From NCBI GenBank assembly GCA_950295325.1, contig OX485803.1, forward strand, positions 29,574,001-29,638,000: a stretch of 64,000 nt of DNA. The letters are read 5' to 3'. The translations under genes were made by a program, and so were the position numbers. Below the pieces are notes generated by a model. That model had not been told where the DNA came from and made no database searches. It saw only the letters and a program-made list of their open reading frames with translations. This document shows, one piece after another, positions 1 to 10,189 of the stretch. The stretch's first letter is position 1. Each line of letters starts with the position of its first letter. This DNA comes from Polytrichum commune. Its lineage: Eukaryota > Streptophyta > Polytrichopsida > Polytrichales > Polytrichaceae.

Positions 1-549
1 CGTCATTTGGTTTCAAGTGACATGTTTCTAGCCCAAAAATGGTAGCATTTAAATACATTTATGAATTCCTAAGTTTTAATTCAATACTTGTACTGATATC
101 CAAATATGATGGAAATTTGATAACCAAAATAGCACATAAGATTATCATGCAAGGGGTATAATATAAAGTGTCATCATAAGCAACATTATCCCTTTATGTT
201 ATGCACTTAATGGTTGAAGATTTTTAGGACATTTACATTATAGAGAATAGGGAAAGGTGACAAAGCTCTTCCTCCATTGTAATACAAACTCCAAAATACA
301 TATAAATATGCTATACGTCTCTAAACCTTATACAACCATGTATCAAAAAAAAAAAATGTGTTTATTTTAATTAATAAGCTGAGAATAATACGAAGAGAAA
401 TTCTTAGTATAATGGAATGGATGATATTTTATATAAAAAATAATGAAACTTACATTATGGCTCCATAACTCTATGATGGATCATTGGTAGGTGGAGGGGT
501 AGAATCTTTAGAGGGAGGTTCCATATAACCCCTCAAATGTAATGACAAA
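1..549. other. AT-rich spacer, no gene seen
   Basis: AT-rich sequence with an A-run near 348. No reading frame, RNA gene or repeat boundary that I can support. Confidence 0.5.
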
Positions 550-1560
550 ATACTAAAAACATTACCTAAGGCCGAATTTTGCCTTGTTTAATAATTGCAA
601 GGCAGACGTTGTCCGCCACCATCAAACTTTGTTCATACAACCACATGTCATACTCTCATTGATACACCATTTGCTCTGAAAACAATCAGACTTGGACTTC
701 AAGCTTGTTGGATTTGCTTTCCTTCGTCACCAAGGCCATTTTCTTTATTTTTGTTGCAATAGCCTCCCCGGAGGCTTTAACAACCTCTACTAATGCGGTT
801 GGACCCCCTTCAAGATGTCCTCCTTATAGCGGTATTTGCTATTCTTCTTTTACTGATTGAATGGCTAGATTCGGATAGAAGTATGGTCCTCCCTTTTAAA
901 ATAGGGGTTCCTCTGTGCAAAGGCGTACCATTTGAGGCACCTACATCTGTTGGTGGATCTCTAACATCAATAACCCTTTTAACATGGTTAATGTTAGGAG
1001 TAACATCTAAACCCTTAATGTTTGCTTCATTAATACTAAGATCAACAACCTCCACATCTTCTTCACCCCTTCTAAATCCCCACATGGAAATACTTCATCA
1101 TGGGGATTTAATAAATTGAGGACATGAGGGGGTTAGATTTGGGGGCAACGACCAAACCACTCATGAATTATATTATAAATTTCCTTAGAAAATACTTTAG
1201 GCAATTTCTCCGCCGTTAATTCATTAGGGGTTAGTAACCAATAATCTTTATTTTTTTTGTCCGTGCGAACATGGTAATCCGCAACCCGACAATAGTCCAG
1301 TAGGATAAGGTGCCACTTACCTTTACAAGTCATACCATCTCGGTAATGCATTGAAAAACTGGAGGCCATGATTTTGTCAGAGGTGCGACTCCACTTAGTA
1401 ACCTCAGAGTCCATGAGGTCACATTCATCAACAACGTCAAGCTCCTCTAGGAATTCTTCATGTTTTGGACGCCCATCTCGATGTGGCCTTTGGGATGTCT
1501 CCCCTTGAGAATCCGATGTGGATGGCCGTTTGCCCTAACTACATACAGGAAAGGCCACGT
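550..1560 (-). pseudogene. Myb/SANT-like (trihelix-type) protein, decayed
   Basis: Read on the minus strand, 1,480-1,133 gives one open stretch with the pattern WSRTSDKI, then CKGKWHLILLDYCRVADYH, then DYWLLTP and a tail KVFSKEIYNIIHEWFGR. Regularly spaced tryptophans with K/R-rich helices are typical of plant Myb/SANT-like or trihelix DNA-binding domains, many of which are linked to transposons. Downstream (about 1,130-550) the same product continues in broken frames: a PPHVLN segment, then a helical, K/E/S-rich tail containing LYEQSLMVADN that looks like a C-terminal coiled coil. Several stops and frame changes interrupt it, so it is a relic. No partner transposase lies next to it. The family call rests on remembered motif shape, not on an alignment. 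Confidence 0.5.
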
Positions 1561-1983
1561 GAGCATGATGTTGCCACCCTAGACCTGCAAAATGAATATA
1601 AATTTGAGTAGTGTACATGGGTGTAGTGATTGCTAATTAATTCTACAAACTCCACAAATACATATGGGTATCTTTAATTTTAAACTCTAGACGATGAAGG
1701 GTTTCACCTTCGTCCTCCCACTCTTCAACCTCACCTATGACCACACTTAGGACCTCTATACACCTAATCCAAGAGGCTTTGTGCTATGCAAGAAAAAATC
1801 ATGCAACATTAACAATTCCCAGCAAATACAATTCCCAGCACTAACAATTCCCAGGAAATAGAAACCCTAAATCATGAAAGGTAAAAAATAAAGGATTGCT
1901 ACAGGAATCCTAAACCCACAATCTAAACTCAAACTGTGAATCGTCTGTCTGAAGTATCCGACATGCATATTAATATCTGTCAA
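1561..1983. other. spacer, no gene seen
   Basis: Holds a short internal duplication near 1,815-1,860 (two copies of an ACAATTCCCAG motif) just before the 1,984 element. Nothing else recognisable. Confidence 0.4.
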
Positions 1984-2020
1984 GGAGCTCCGGAGGCCTT
2001 CCCCACATGGGAAATGGGGT
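1984..2020 (+). repeat. left terminal inverted repeat of Pack-type element
   Basis: Pairs with 5,648-5,684 in inverse orientation, with near identity over about 36 bp. Confidence 0.65.
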
Positions 2021-2649
2021 GGTCTCCCATGTGAAAAGGGGGTTACAAGACTAGAGCTCTTGCCCACGTACTGTAGGGAAGTGCAAAAATGGGGAATTTT
2101 AGGCATTTCCCATATGGCCAAAAGGAGAAGTTCCCCACATAAAAATAATTGTGAGAAAAATCGGATTTCCGGGATTTTGGAGATGACTTTCATCTGCTAT
2201 GCCAAGGATGATGTTCACAACATTTCATCCTTAAAATGTAGATGGTTTTCCTCCATAGAGTACGCTACGATGTGCACCACTTCTCACTCTTGTCAACATA
2301 TCGTCGTTAGGAAATAAAAAATAAAAAATTTGAATATAGAATATATACGCATTCGCCTCGGCCAGTTCTAACAGTCTCCGACAATTTAAGAAGCCACTAT
2401 ATCTATACTTCAATACATTAAACAACAACAACCAGCTCTTGGGCATTACCCTCCACTGGTACTGGTGCTGGAACAGCCTCTGGACCTATGGCATCTTTTC
2501 AGCTGCCATTCCCACTTTGAGGACCAGGTTTTGGGGTCTGCCTAATGCAGAAGTGCCATGGGTAGTGAAGGATATGACTCTAAAATGGACAAATTGGTGG
2601 CCAAAACCCTCCAGTGTCCACCTTGTCCCTGTCAAGAATTAACCAAGAC

Positions 2650-2870
2650 CAGGCAAGTTAGCAGAATATTAATCTCCATACAGCACAGATCTGCTTGCAA
2701 ACTCCTTCAAACGATGCACAAAAACATACAAAACAATTGTTGACAATATAAAAAAAGATTGATCCCCACAACTGAGCAGGTTAGCAAGATACATACAAGA
2801 ACAGATCTACCTGCAAATTCCTTCGAGTGATACACAGAAACATACACAAAAACAGTTCAAACACATACCA
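2650..2870 (+). repeat. tandem duplication, ~124-bp unit
   Basis: Two diverged copies share GTTAGCA, then CAGATCT, a CAAA(C/T)TCCTTC segment and an ACATACA-rich tail. They lie inside the Pack-type element and look like duplicated intronic sequence. Confidence 0.5.
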
Positions 2871-3314
2871 AAACTGTTGAGATGGACACATGTATACACA
2901 AATATTGCAACTTACATAAGGTTGACACAGAAGGTTGTGAATGCAGCTGTGCATGTATCCAAAACAGTCAAAACATGCGCAAAACATCCACAAAAAGTTT
3001 CATAACAGTTTCATAGACTGTGTTCTTTTATCAATTGGTTGCAGTGCTTACCACAGGTTGACTTAGCACTGCTTTGGCAGCAGTCTTAATACGCAGAACC
3101 CGATGTACACCCAGTATATTAATGGGGAGCAATGAAGGTTGCCTAACGTAAACTTTCCTAATTCGGATTCTTTTCTCAATCGGACGTCTCTATTTATGTG
3201 GTGCCTGGTTAGAGTTGGATCTAAGAAAGGACACAGAAATGGCACCATGTGTTCAAAAGAGATTGGACTGGGTGCTCAAAATTAGGTTCAATAGTCAGCA
3301 TGGGCCTGGGAAAA

Positions 3315-3331
3315 GGGGGGGGGGGGGGGGG
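3315..3331 (+). repeat. poly-G tract (17 G)
   Basis: Uninterrupted G run, one of several long G or C runs in this window. Confidence 0.9.
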
Positions 3332-3562
3332 TGGCACTTGGTCGTTTTATGGCTCCGACTCTTTTGACTCTGAAAAATTATAGCAGCAACAGGGAGCTCA
3401 GAAATTTCCAGACTGTCGCTAAATTCTCACATCAGTTTTGCAGATCCAAGAAAAAACCTATCTCTGAAATCCAAGTTGAGAATCATGGCAAACTGCTAAG
3501 TCACCATTTAAGACACGTTTACCTTAACCTGTATAAGAGATTTTTCTTTGGTCCTTCCTCAC

Positions 3563-4611
3563 CTTACATCAGGATTGATCTCCGAAGCTGTTGCAGTGAA
3601 CCACAGAGCTTGTTTCCCAGAGATGAGCTGGGGTATTGATCCACCACCCAAGTCCAGGAAGTACATAACGGCAGCTGGCTTATCACTTTCCGAGGAGGAG
3701 GAAGCAGCTACGGGGATGGCATAGTTGGAGACGCTCGGCCACAATGTTTGTGGCCCTGCTCAAGAGGCCGAGTTGGGCAAACTCATGTCGGACTCCATCA
3801 ACTCCATCCTCCTCAAATTTTATCCCCTGTGGCAACGCACAAAAATAGACCATACAGGTCATGGTCGTTTCTGAAACACCTAAAACCCTCAAGAACGGTA
3901 TCTTTATAGAAGCATCCACAATCACAGAGTTTCAGACGTTCGGCCTCTCTTCTGCACTTGAGACACAAAAACAAACGCAATCATCCACGAATTGCATCCG
4001 AAAACTTGGAGGTGTATGATGCCAATGCACAAAATACAACCATACACCCCATCACTATTTCTTGAAATAACTAAACCTCTGAAGATCGAAATTTATATAG
4101 AAGCACATAAAATCACAAGGTTTTAGGTGTTTGCCTCTCTTTTGTGTGCAAGACACAGACACAAACAGATTGCATCCGCCTTTTCTATCTGACAATTTGG
4201 AAATGTCAATGCACAAAACACAACCATACAAGCCATCATCATTGCTGAAACACCTAAAACCCTGAATTAGAAGGGACTTTCTATAGAAGCAGTGCAACTA
4301 TGACCCTTCGACGTATCTTTCAAGAATGAATTATGCTGCAGGACAAAGTGTGAGAATGAGTGAAGGCGAGCAGAGTAAATGGGTCAGGGTCATGCCTGAG
4401 ATGATAAAGACAGCTCAAATGCTGCATCGTCATGGTTTCTGAACAACGATGCCCATGTAATCATCTGATCCACCATCGGCGCAAGAGCATGCTGCCAATG
4501 CTTGGTAGCATCGTGGTTGGGCAAATTGTTTGCCGTGATCACATCCCCCAGAAAGACAATAAAATCTACACACAACAAACATGGAGTTACCGTAATGCTC
4601 AAATCCCCCAA
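3563..4611 (-). pseudogene. purple acid phosphatase (PAP16/28/29-like) fragment
   Basis: Two minus-strand exon remnants match the calcineurin-like metallophosphoesterase fold of plant purple acid phosphatases. At about 4,570-4,400 the translation has VFLGDVITANNL, then WASLFRNHDDAAFE. These correspond to the metal-binding GD and GNHD blocks; here GNHD reads RNHD, a change at a conserved glycine. At about 3,745-3,564 it has LWPSVSNYAIPVA, then MYFLDLGGGS and INPDVR, the family's SNY and FLD-GGG blocks. This second exon ends on a good donor (AAG|GTGAGG). A frameshift near 3,770 separates the upstream part. No N-terminus or C-terminal His motif is present, so this is a captured partial gene. The separating intron is filled by a tandem repeat. 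Confidence 0.65.
3837..4290 (+). repeat. tandem repeat inside captured intron, ~187-bp unit, about 2.5 copies
   Basis: Units begin near 3,837, 4,027 and 4,211 with GCACAAAA(A/T)A, followed by ACCATACA, a TGAAA(C/T)ACCTAAAACCCT block and an ATAGAAGCA block. It lies between the two phosphatase exon remnants. Confidence 0.65.
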
Positions 4612-5053
4612 GATCTCACAAGTAGCAAACAGATGTATGACTTACATTTCATTTTCACGCGAGCACCATTTGTGTCAATATGAGTTATCAAATCTGAAAA
4701 GGTCAATTGACTCACAAATGCAAGTCAAATTATGTGTCAGCCCTCTTCTCACTCACAGCTTCCAGACCAATGGCATGCCGATGCTACTGCATAGCATACA
4801 CATCTGCCTCGACGCCATACAAGTGACCCAGCTCCTGGAGACTCCTCTGTTGACACACAAATGCAAGCAATCCGAAATCAAGTTGCAAGGGACACTGGGG
4901 TGCACATGGCAACTTCAAATCATCGATGTTTGAAGGAATATGACTTCGTTTCTCAAGAATCCCTGCAACAGCATATGCTATTTTGAAACTTCATAAAACC
5001 CTGACAATAAGAGAAGTTACGGAAAGAGGTATGCAAGAATGCTTTCAACTTAC

Positions 5054-5370
5054 CTGAGGCACCCAAGCTTTAAGACAATGGTCCCACTTGTACACAGTCC
5101 CGTCATCATCAGTGAATTCTTGTTCGCCTTCAGGAGGAGTAGCTGGCCTCTCCTCGTCTTCAGCTTCAACGGCAGTCTTCAGCTTCAACGGCAGGAGCAG
5201 GCTCAATTGGCTCTTCAGCAAACTCAACATGCTTTCGAAAATCCTTGTGATACCGATGCGTCCTACCCGCTTTCAATGCCTCAGCCTCTTCCTCTGCGAG
5301 TCGGATCTCCTCTTGCCATCTCGAGTAATCGTCATCAACATCGGTTGTTGAGGCCTGGCCACCAATGAAA
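5054..5370 (-). pseudogene. Tat-SF1/CUS2-like splicing factor, first-exon fragment with 19-bp duplication
   Basis: The minus-strand translation starts around GGQASTTDVDDDYSRWQEE, runs through an E/A-rich helix, and ends in EFTDDDGTVYKWDHCLKAW with VPQ at a clean donor (CAG|GTAAGT). The DDDGTxYKWD...AWVPQ block is characteristic of Tat-SF1/CUS2-type U2 snRNP-associated splicing factors. A direct duplication of TGCCGTTGAAGCTGAAGAC shifts the frame in the middle; removing one copy joins the two halves in frame. The expected start codon reads ATT. No further exons follow, so this is a captured and broken fragment. The family call is from motif memory. Confidence 0.55.
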
Positions 5371-5647
5371 CCCTAATCCTTTGCTCCGTCCGTTTTCTGC
5401 TGTGAAGAGAAGCCCTTATTTTAGGCGAAACATACCAGATTGCAATATTGTAAAACTAGAACTATAATATTCCTCCATTTTCATGGACGAAATCGACATG
5501 AACATCTTCAATCGACATGAACTTAACTTTAATATTGGATGAATTTCCCCACCTTAGGATGAAAATGTGGAAGTGGGGACTTGTGCAAGTGGGGAATTGA
5601 AAGCCCCACTTGGAGGCTCCTACCCACATTCGGAACAGGCCACATTC

Positions 5648-5684
5648 CCCACATTTCCCATGTGGGGAAGGCCTCCGGGGCTCC
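5648..5684 (-). repeat. right terminal inverted repeat of Pack-type element
   Basis: Inverse complement of 1,984-2,020; ends in GGCCTCCGGGGCTCC. Confidence 0.65.
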
Positions 5685-5891
5685 CTGTGAGATCTATCTG
5701 CATGTCTTTCTGTCTGTCTGTCATACTGTTTCCCGTGAAAGTGAGTAAAATGCAAACAGAAATGCTGGTAATTCTTTCTGTACCGATCTACGATGTATGA
5801 ACAATGTATATATCTGGTGCAGAGATATGATCCGGGGACTGAACTACTCGAGAGATTGAAATTCAAAGCTGCACCGAACTAATTGCTGCAC

Positions 5892-6057
5892 AATAAGTAT
5901 GCAGAGCTGCAAGTTAATTTCGTGGCAGGCATCAAATCCTAGTTCAGCTACATAGTAGTGTAGTGGTATTGTCCAATAAGTATGCGGAGCTGCAAGTTAA
6001 TTTCGTGGCAGGCATCAAATCCTAGTTCAGCTACATAGTGGTGTAGTGGTATTGTCG
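5892..6057 (+). repeat. tandem duplication, 83-bp unit, two near-identical copies
   Basis: AATAAGTATGC starts at 5,892 and again at 5,975. I see only two base differences between the copies, so the duplication is recent. Confidence 0.9.
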
Positions 6058-6073
6058 TTGACGTAGCGTTTAG

Positions 6074-6520
6074 ATGATTCTGTTGTGCACCGGAATAACA
6101 ATGCATCCTCTGAAAATTGCAACCACATCGACGAAGAGTTCTGCATTGCTTAAAGTACAGGTGTGGGACGACACTAGAGCTCCAGAAGATTTGACACGAA
6201 TTTGGAAACCGGAAGCGCCATTAGTAGTTATTGAGGAAGGAGGAGCTGCTTTGCTCGCGGTGCTTTGCGGACAATTCGAAAGCTTCAAGAAAGTGCTCCA
6301 AAAGATTGAGCAAGAACTTGGAAACCGGGCGTAGACGTAGGTAGTCGTCGAAGAAGTATTAGTAAAATTACTGGCAGCCGTCTCTAGTGCAAGAAGAGCC
6401 ACTACTAGTAGTTGTTTAAGGAATTAAGGAGCTGCATCTGTTCGCGGTGCTTTGCAGAGAGTTCGAACGATTCAAGAAGAAACTCACAAAAGATTGATAA
6501 GAATTTGGAGCTGAACTGTT
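6074..6520 (+). pseudogene. unrecognised coding remnant with an internal protein repeat
   Basis: An open frame from 6,074 to 6,334 ends in a block LLAVLCGQFESFKKVLQKIE. About 188 bases later the DNA repeats and again encodes a similar block (LFAVLCREFERFKKKL, from about 6,430) before two stops. Conservation of the hydrophobic and lysine pattern across both copies suggests this was once coding. I do not recognise the family. It could also be a duplicated spacer that is open by chance. Confidence 0.25.
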
Positions 6521-6599
6521 TGCTCATACAAGGAAAAATTGAGCATTTCAGATAAATCGAAGCACTGAACCACAAATAACTGAAGCGGGGAGTTCTACT

Positions 6600-6720
6600 C
6601 ACTAGGCCTCGTCTCTAAGGGCCCCTCAAAAGAAGGCCCCCCCCCCGCTTCTACCCGCCCGGTCGCCTTGCCTGCCCGCCTGCTTGCCCCGCCCTGCCCG
6701 GTGGAGCTTAGTGTTTCTAA
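6600..6720 (+). repeat. C-rich segment, inverted partner near 14,570-14,645
   Basis: TAAGGGCCCCTCAAAA followed by a C-rich, CCCGCC-repeating tract. The inverse complement (TTTTTGAGGGGCCCTTAG after a G-rich tract) lies near 14,640. They may be ends of one 8-kb element or two independent copies. No target duplication seen. Confidence 0.35.
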
Positions 6721-6865
6721 GTTCACCGGGGGACATGTTAACATCTTCCGGGATTTTTTTATGAATTTGAGAATTTTTTAAACATGAAAAATGATTGGTA
6801 ATTTTTTGAAAGTCTTGAATTTCAACTGGTCATTTTTCAAACTCGATCAAATCATTTTTAATTAC

Positions 6866-7084
6866 ACTAAATATTGTATTTAGTAACACTTATTATTTAG
6901 AGTTGCACAATGATATAAATTTGTATTATAAATGACTTTTTTTTACCGCATAATGATGTCAATGTTCTGTAATGTCCAAAGAACAAGTTTGATCTTTGTT
7001 GGCAAAAAGTGAGATAATATATAATAAATTATTATAGCATTGTGTAATTCCAAATAGTAAGTGACATTAAATACAATATTTAGT
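6866..7084. mobile_element. small AT-rich foldback (MITE-like), ~219 bp
   Basis: ACTAAATATTGTATTTA at the left end pairs with TAAATACAATATTTAGT at the right end. The pairing continues inward for about 47 bases to a CACAATG/CATTGTG pair. No coding capacity. Confidence 0.55.
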
Positions 7085-7171
7085 GTAGTGGTCGGTTCTT
7101 CCCGTTCACTAGTCTACAAAACCCATCTTACGTGCATCCACCTTCAAGGTCCAAAAGCCAATATATATGTC

Positions 7172-7201
7172 CACTTTCACTTTCACTTTCACTTTCACTT
7201 A
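7172..7201 (+). repeat. microsatellite, CTTTCA unit
   Basis: About five consecutive ACTTTC hexamers. Confidence 0.8.
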
Positions 7202-8603
7202 GTAAACAAGCATTTCATTGGAATTTCAGGTCCATAATGCATTGCTCATTAGACTTTTAACCCTTGATTGGTCAAGCAGTTTCTTGAATTATTAATTCCA
7301 TTATAAACCATTGTTTTTTTTTTAATTTCTATACTCGCTACTATAAGCAAGGTCATTACCACATTATTGATGATTCAATTTGCATGACTTGTTGTGTTTC
7401 ATTAAAATTATGAGGGTTTAGAATCTAACATTTATAACCTATAGCCCATCCTCATAGCACATGCGATAAGAAATTTTGAGATGAATATAGATATATTGAA
7501 CATATTATTTCAAGAAGCTTGTTTTTGGTGGATAAGTACTCTAGTTCTCATTCATCAACCCAAAAATTGTCGCATGGGCAATTGAGATTGAAGTATCATT
7601 CTAACATTCCATAAAAAAAATAAAATTTAAATGCTAAATAAAAGGTGAATGAATTGGTTTCAATATCCAATTTCTTAAAAACATTAATGACACAAAAATC
7701 AAAACAATAGATATTTGATTATGAAAATATTTGGAAATTATGATTGATGATATGAAATACTCCAACATCATGTGTTTAACCTTCCATGGATCATAATCGA
7801 CACATTGAAAAATATTATTGGAACACATTTTCATCATGCATGTCAATGGATAATTTGAAAATGTACCATTGCAAAATTATTGCAAGGATGTTACAAGCAC
7901 ATTAGTATGTTTTATTACACATTTCCATTCAAGTGTAATCACAACATATTTCGACATGGAATATCAAAAAACAATGTTCTTGCTAGACTTAGAATTCGCA
8001 TACCGCGTTAAGGCTTTATTCTAAACCAAATCGTTTAAAATCCCTCAAATTCAAACTATGAAGACAAGTTGACTCTAAAGTTGATATCGAGGCACAACCA
8101 CTTCATCATACATTAATTCTAAAAACACCATGTGCAACAATAAGAGTTAACAATCGCGTAGTCATTTTTATTTATTGAATACTAATAATATTAAAATTCA
8201 TATTTCATCATTAGCTTAGAAATATTTTAATTGCATGATGGATCAGTGAAGGTGTAGGTACTCGTCCTTAGTAAGTACTTTAAGGAACTACACTTGAAAA
8301 GATCACAAGAGTTTAAGCAAGTGTCATTTTGAAAGAAAAAATGAAAAATTGGACAATTACAGATGTAGTATTCATATAATAAAAGATAAATGCTATCATA
8401 TGTAGCTCATTGTTGTTGTATGGATGAACAAACAAAGTAAGATGGTTGCCAACTTGTGAGCCTAATTATGTGCCCACATTTTGATTTAACCTTAGGAATA
8501 GTAGAACCTTGGAATTTGCTATTGTTTGAGTCAGTGAGAAGTTAAAAAAGAGTGAAGTTCAAAGTCTTAGATAGTTTTGAATTAAAGTTTAAACTAGGAG
8601 CAA
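7202..8603. other. AT-rich spacer, no gene seen
   Basis: No protein-like frame, RNA gene or clear repeat. The first part (to about 7,240) weakly resembles the arms of the 15.3-kb foldback. Confidence 0.4.
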
Positions 8604-9500
8604 TTAAAAGAAAAGAAAACTAAAAAGAAGGATTATAGGGTGTAGCCTAAGGGCCAAAGAGGCTAGGGGGAGGCTTTTTTTGGAAAGAAAGGGCAGTTGG
8701 GCGATAAGGATAGGGGATGGATTTTTTGAGTCGGGAGGAGTCCTTGGCAACCTCAGAAAGAGGCTTGCATTCAAAAAAACGGGCAAAGAGGGAGAAGGGA
8801 AGCGGGGAAGGAGCCTACTCCGGGGCGGCGTTGAGCCTGATCTCGGCTGCCGAACTACCTTCTTATATGTGCGACATCGGCGATCAAGGGGGAAAACGAC
8901 GACTGTGTGTGGATTGAGGCTGGAATGGCAAAATGCAGAAGAAAAAAAGGAAGGTGAAAATGTCGTGAGGATTTGTGCGTGGAAGGGTGGAGGAGTAAGG
9001 AACTGGGTCGGCACCCGCAAGCTCATGCCCGACCTCGGCACCCAGGCTAATCCAGATTGTTGTGTGGAGTGCCAAAAGGCGACCCAAGCAGCGCCTTGCT
9101 GCAGTCTTGGAAGGATCCACATTGCTCTTCATTCTTTGGTCCATCCGTGAGGGTGCCTTAGGTGCGGCAATCTTTGCTCTATTGTCCACCGAAGGAGTGA
9201 GAGCTTCGGCAGCGAAGGGGTGGTTGATGCAACCAGGAGTGGTGAGATTGGGAGCACCTTGTTTTCAGTAATTTTGATTTGTGTAGCTAGGCCGGTCGAA
9301 ATCGTTGAGGGCCCTGGTAGCATCTTTGGAAGGAGGGAAATGAGGGAATGGGCTGGACTGCCGAGTCTCGGCGAAGGGGGAGCTAGTGGTCGAAGGTTGC
9401 AACTGCAGCTGCAGCCGTAAAAGGAATTCCAAGGCCTCGGGATGTAGTCCGAGGTCGGATCCATTGCGCTGGATTGGGTGTAGCCAGCCGGCATCAAGGG
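8604..9500. other. GC-rich island 1, function unknown
   Basis: Base composition rises sharply against the AT-rich flanks. Long frames are open on both strands (for example 8,680-9,150 plus and 8,604-9,122 minus), which is expected when stop codons are rare. The translations are low in complexity and rich in R, P and S, and show no motif. It may be a decayed GC-rich transposon or LTR segment; compare 12,590-13,560 and 26,140-26,955. Confidence 0.35.
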
Positions 9501-10189
9501 CCTAAAGGCCTAAGGATGGAAATGGTGAGGGAAGTGCCGCAATAGGGTGTTAGTATTGAGGTTAAGTGGACAGACACACGGAGTCTAACTAAACTACGGG
9601 TTAAACCCCACTAAGAGGCACATTGTGATGGGCTCAACTAGGATTACGATCCATTAAATCATGACATAGATTTGAGGTGTTCTTCCTTTTGCGTGTAAAT
9701 GAAACCCAAGTATTTATGAATGCTTGCGGTTCAGAAAAATATAATAAAGGAGAGGTATCAAGTTACTGACTCATCATTGAGGTGAACGGAGGTTACGCAC
9801 TCTTGCAGCATTTGATGAACCTGTGACAAGGGATCCCTCACCCAGACTACGACGCAATTAAGGGTGGGGGTGATCTTGGCTCACACAACTCGGTGAAGTC
9901 ATAAAAATCTGTAGCAAACATAACATAACTTAAGAGATTGTTCACCAGCCTAGAGTAAATCACACATATGTGTTAAATAAAAATATTTGCTAAATTGAAA
10001 TGCAAGTGATAAGAAAAAATTAATTAAAATAGAATTCGGACCACTCGTTATATTTTAGATTAAAAAAACTTACTTGTAATCCAGAATAACATATGATCCA
10101 CATCTACCACCTCTAATATTGCATCCGGATTTGTTTGATAAGCTTTCAATATTTATTCTCCTCCCTTTAAACGTCAACGATGTTCCTTG
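9501..10189. other. spacer, no gene seen
   Basis: Mixed composition; no supported frame or repeat boundary. Confidence 0.35.

Larger units (their letters stand above)
1984..5684. mobile_element. 3.7-kb Pack-type TIR element carrying host gene fragments
   Basis: The left end (1,984-2,020) reads GGAGCTCCGGAGGCCTTCC followed by CCACATGGGAAAT. The right end (5,648-5,684) is its inverted complement with one substitution and a small indel. Both ends also carry subterminal blocks rich in GTGGGGAA. Between them lie minus-strand fragments of a purple acid phosphatase and of a Tat-SF1-like splicing factor, two genes that are not neighbours in any genome I know. I see no transposase. A perfect target duplication is not visible; a partial CTGTSA match flanks both ends. 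Best read as a non-autonomous transposon that captured host exons (Pack-MULE-like). Superfamily uncertain. Confidence 0.6.

Noticed and set aside
793-1119. 108-residue plus-strand frame
   Set aside because: It is the antisense of the Myb/SANT-like remnant and has no protein-like features.
8680-9150. 156-residue plus-strand frame in GC island 1 as a gene
   Set aside because: A longer frame is open on the opposite strand over the same bases, and neither shows a motif; explained by low stop-codon density.
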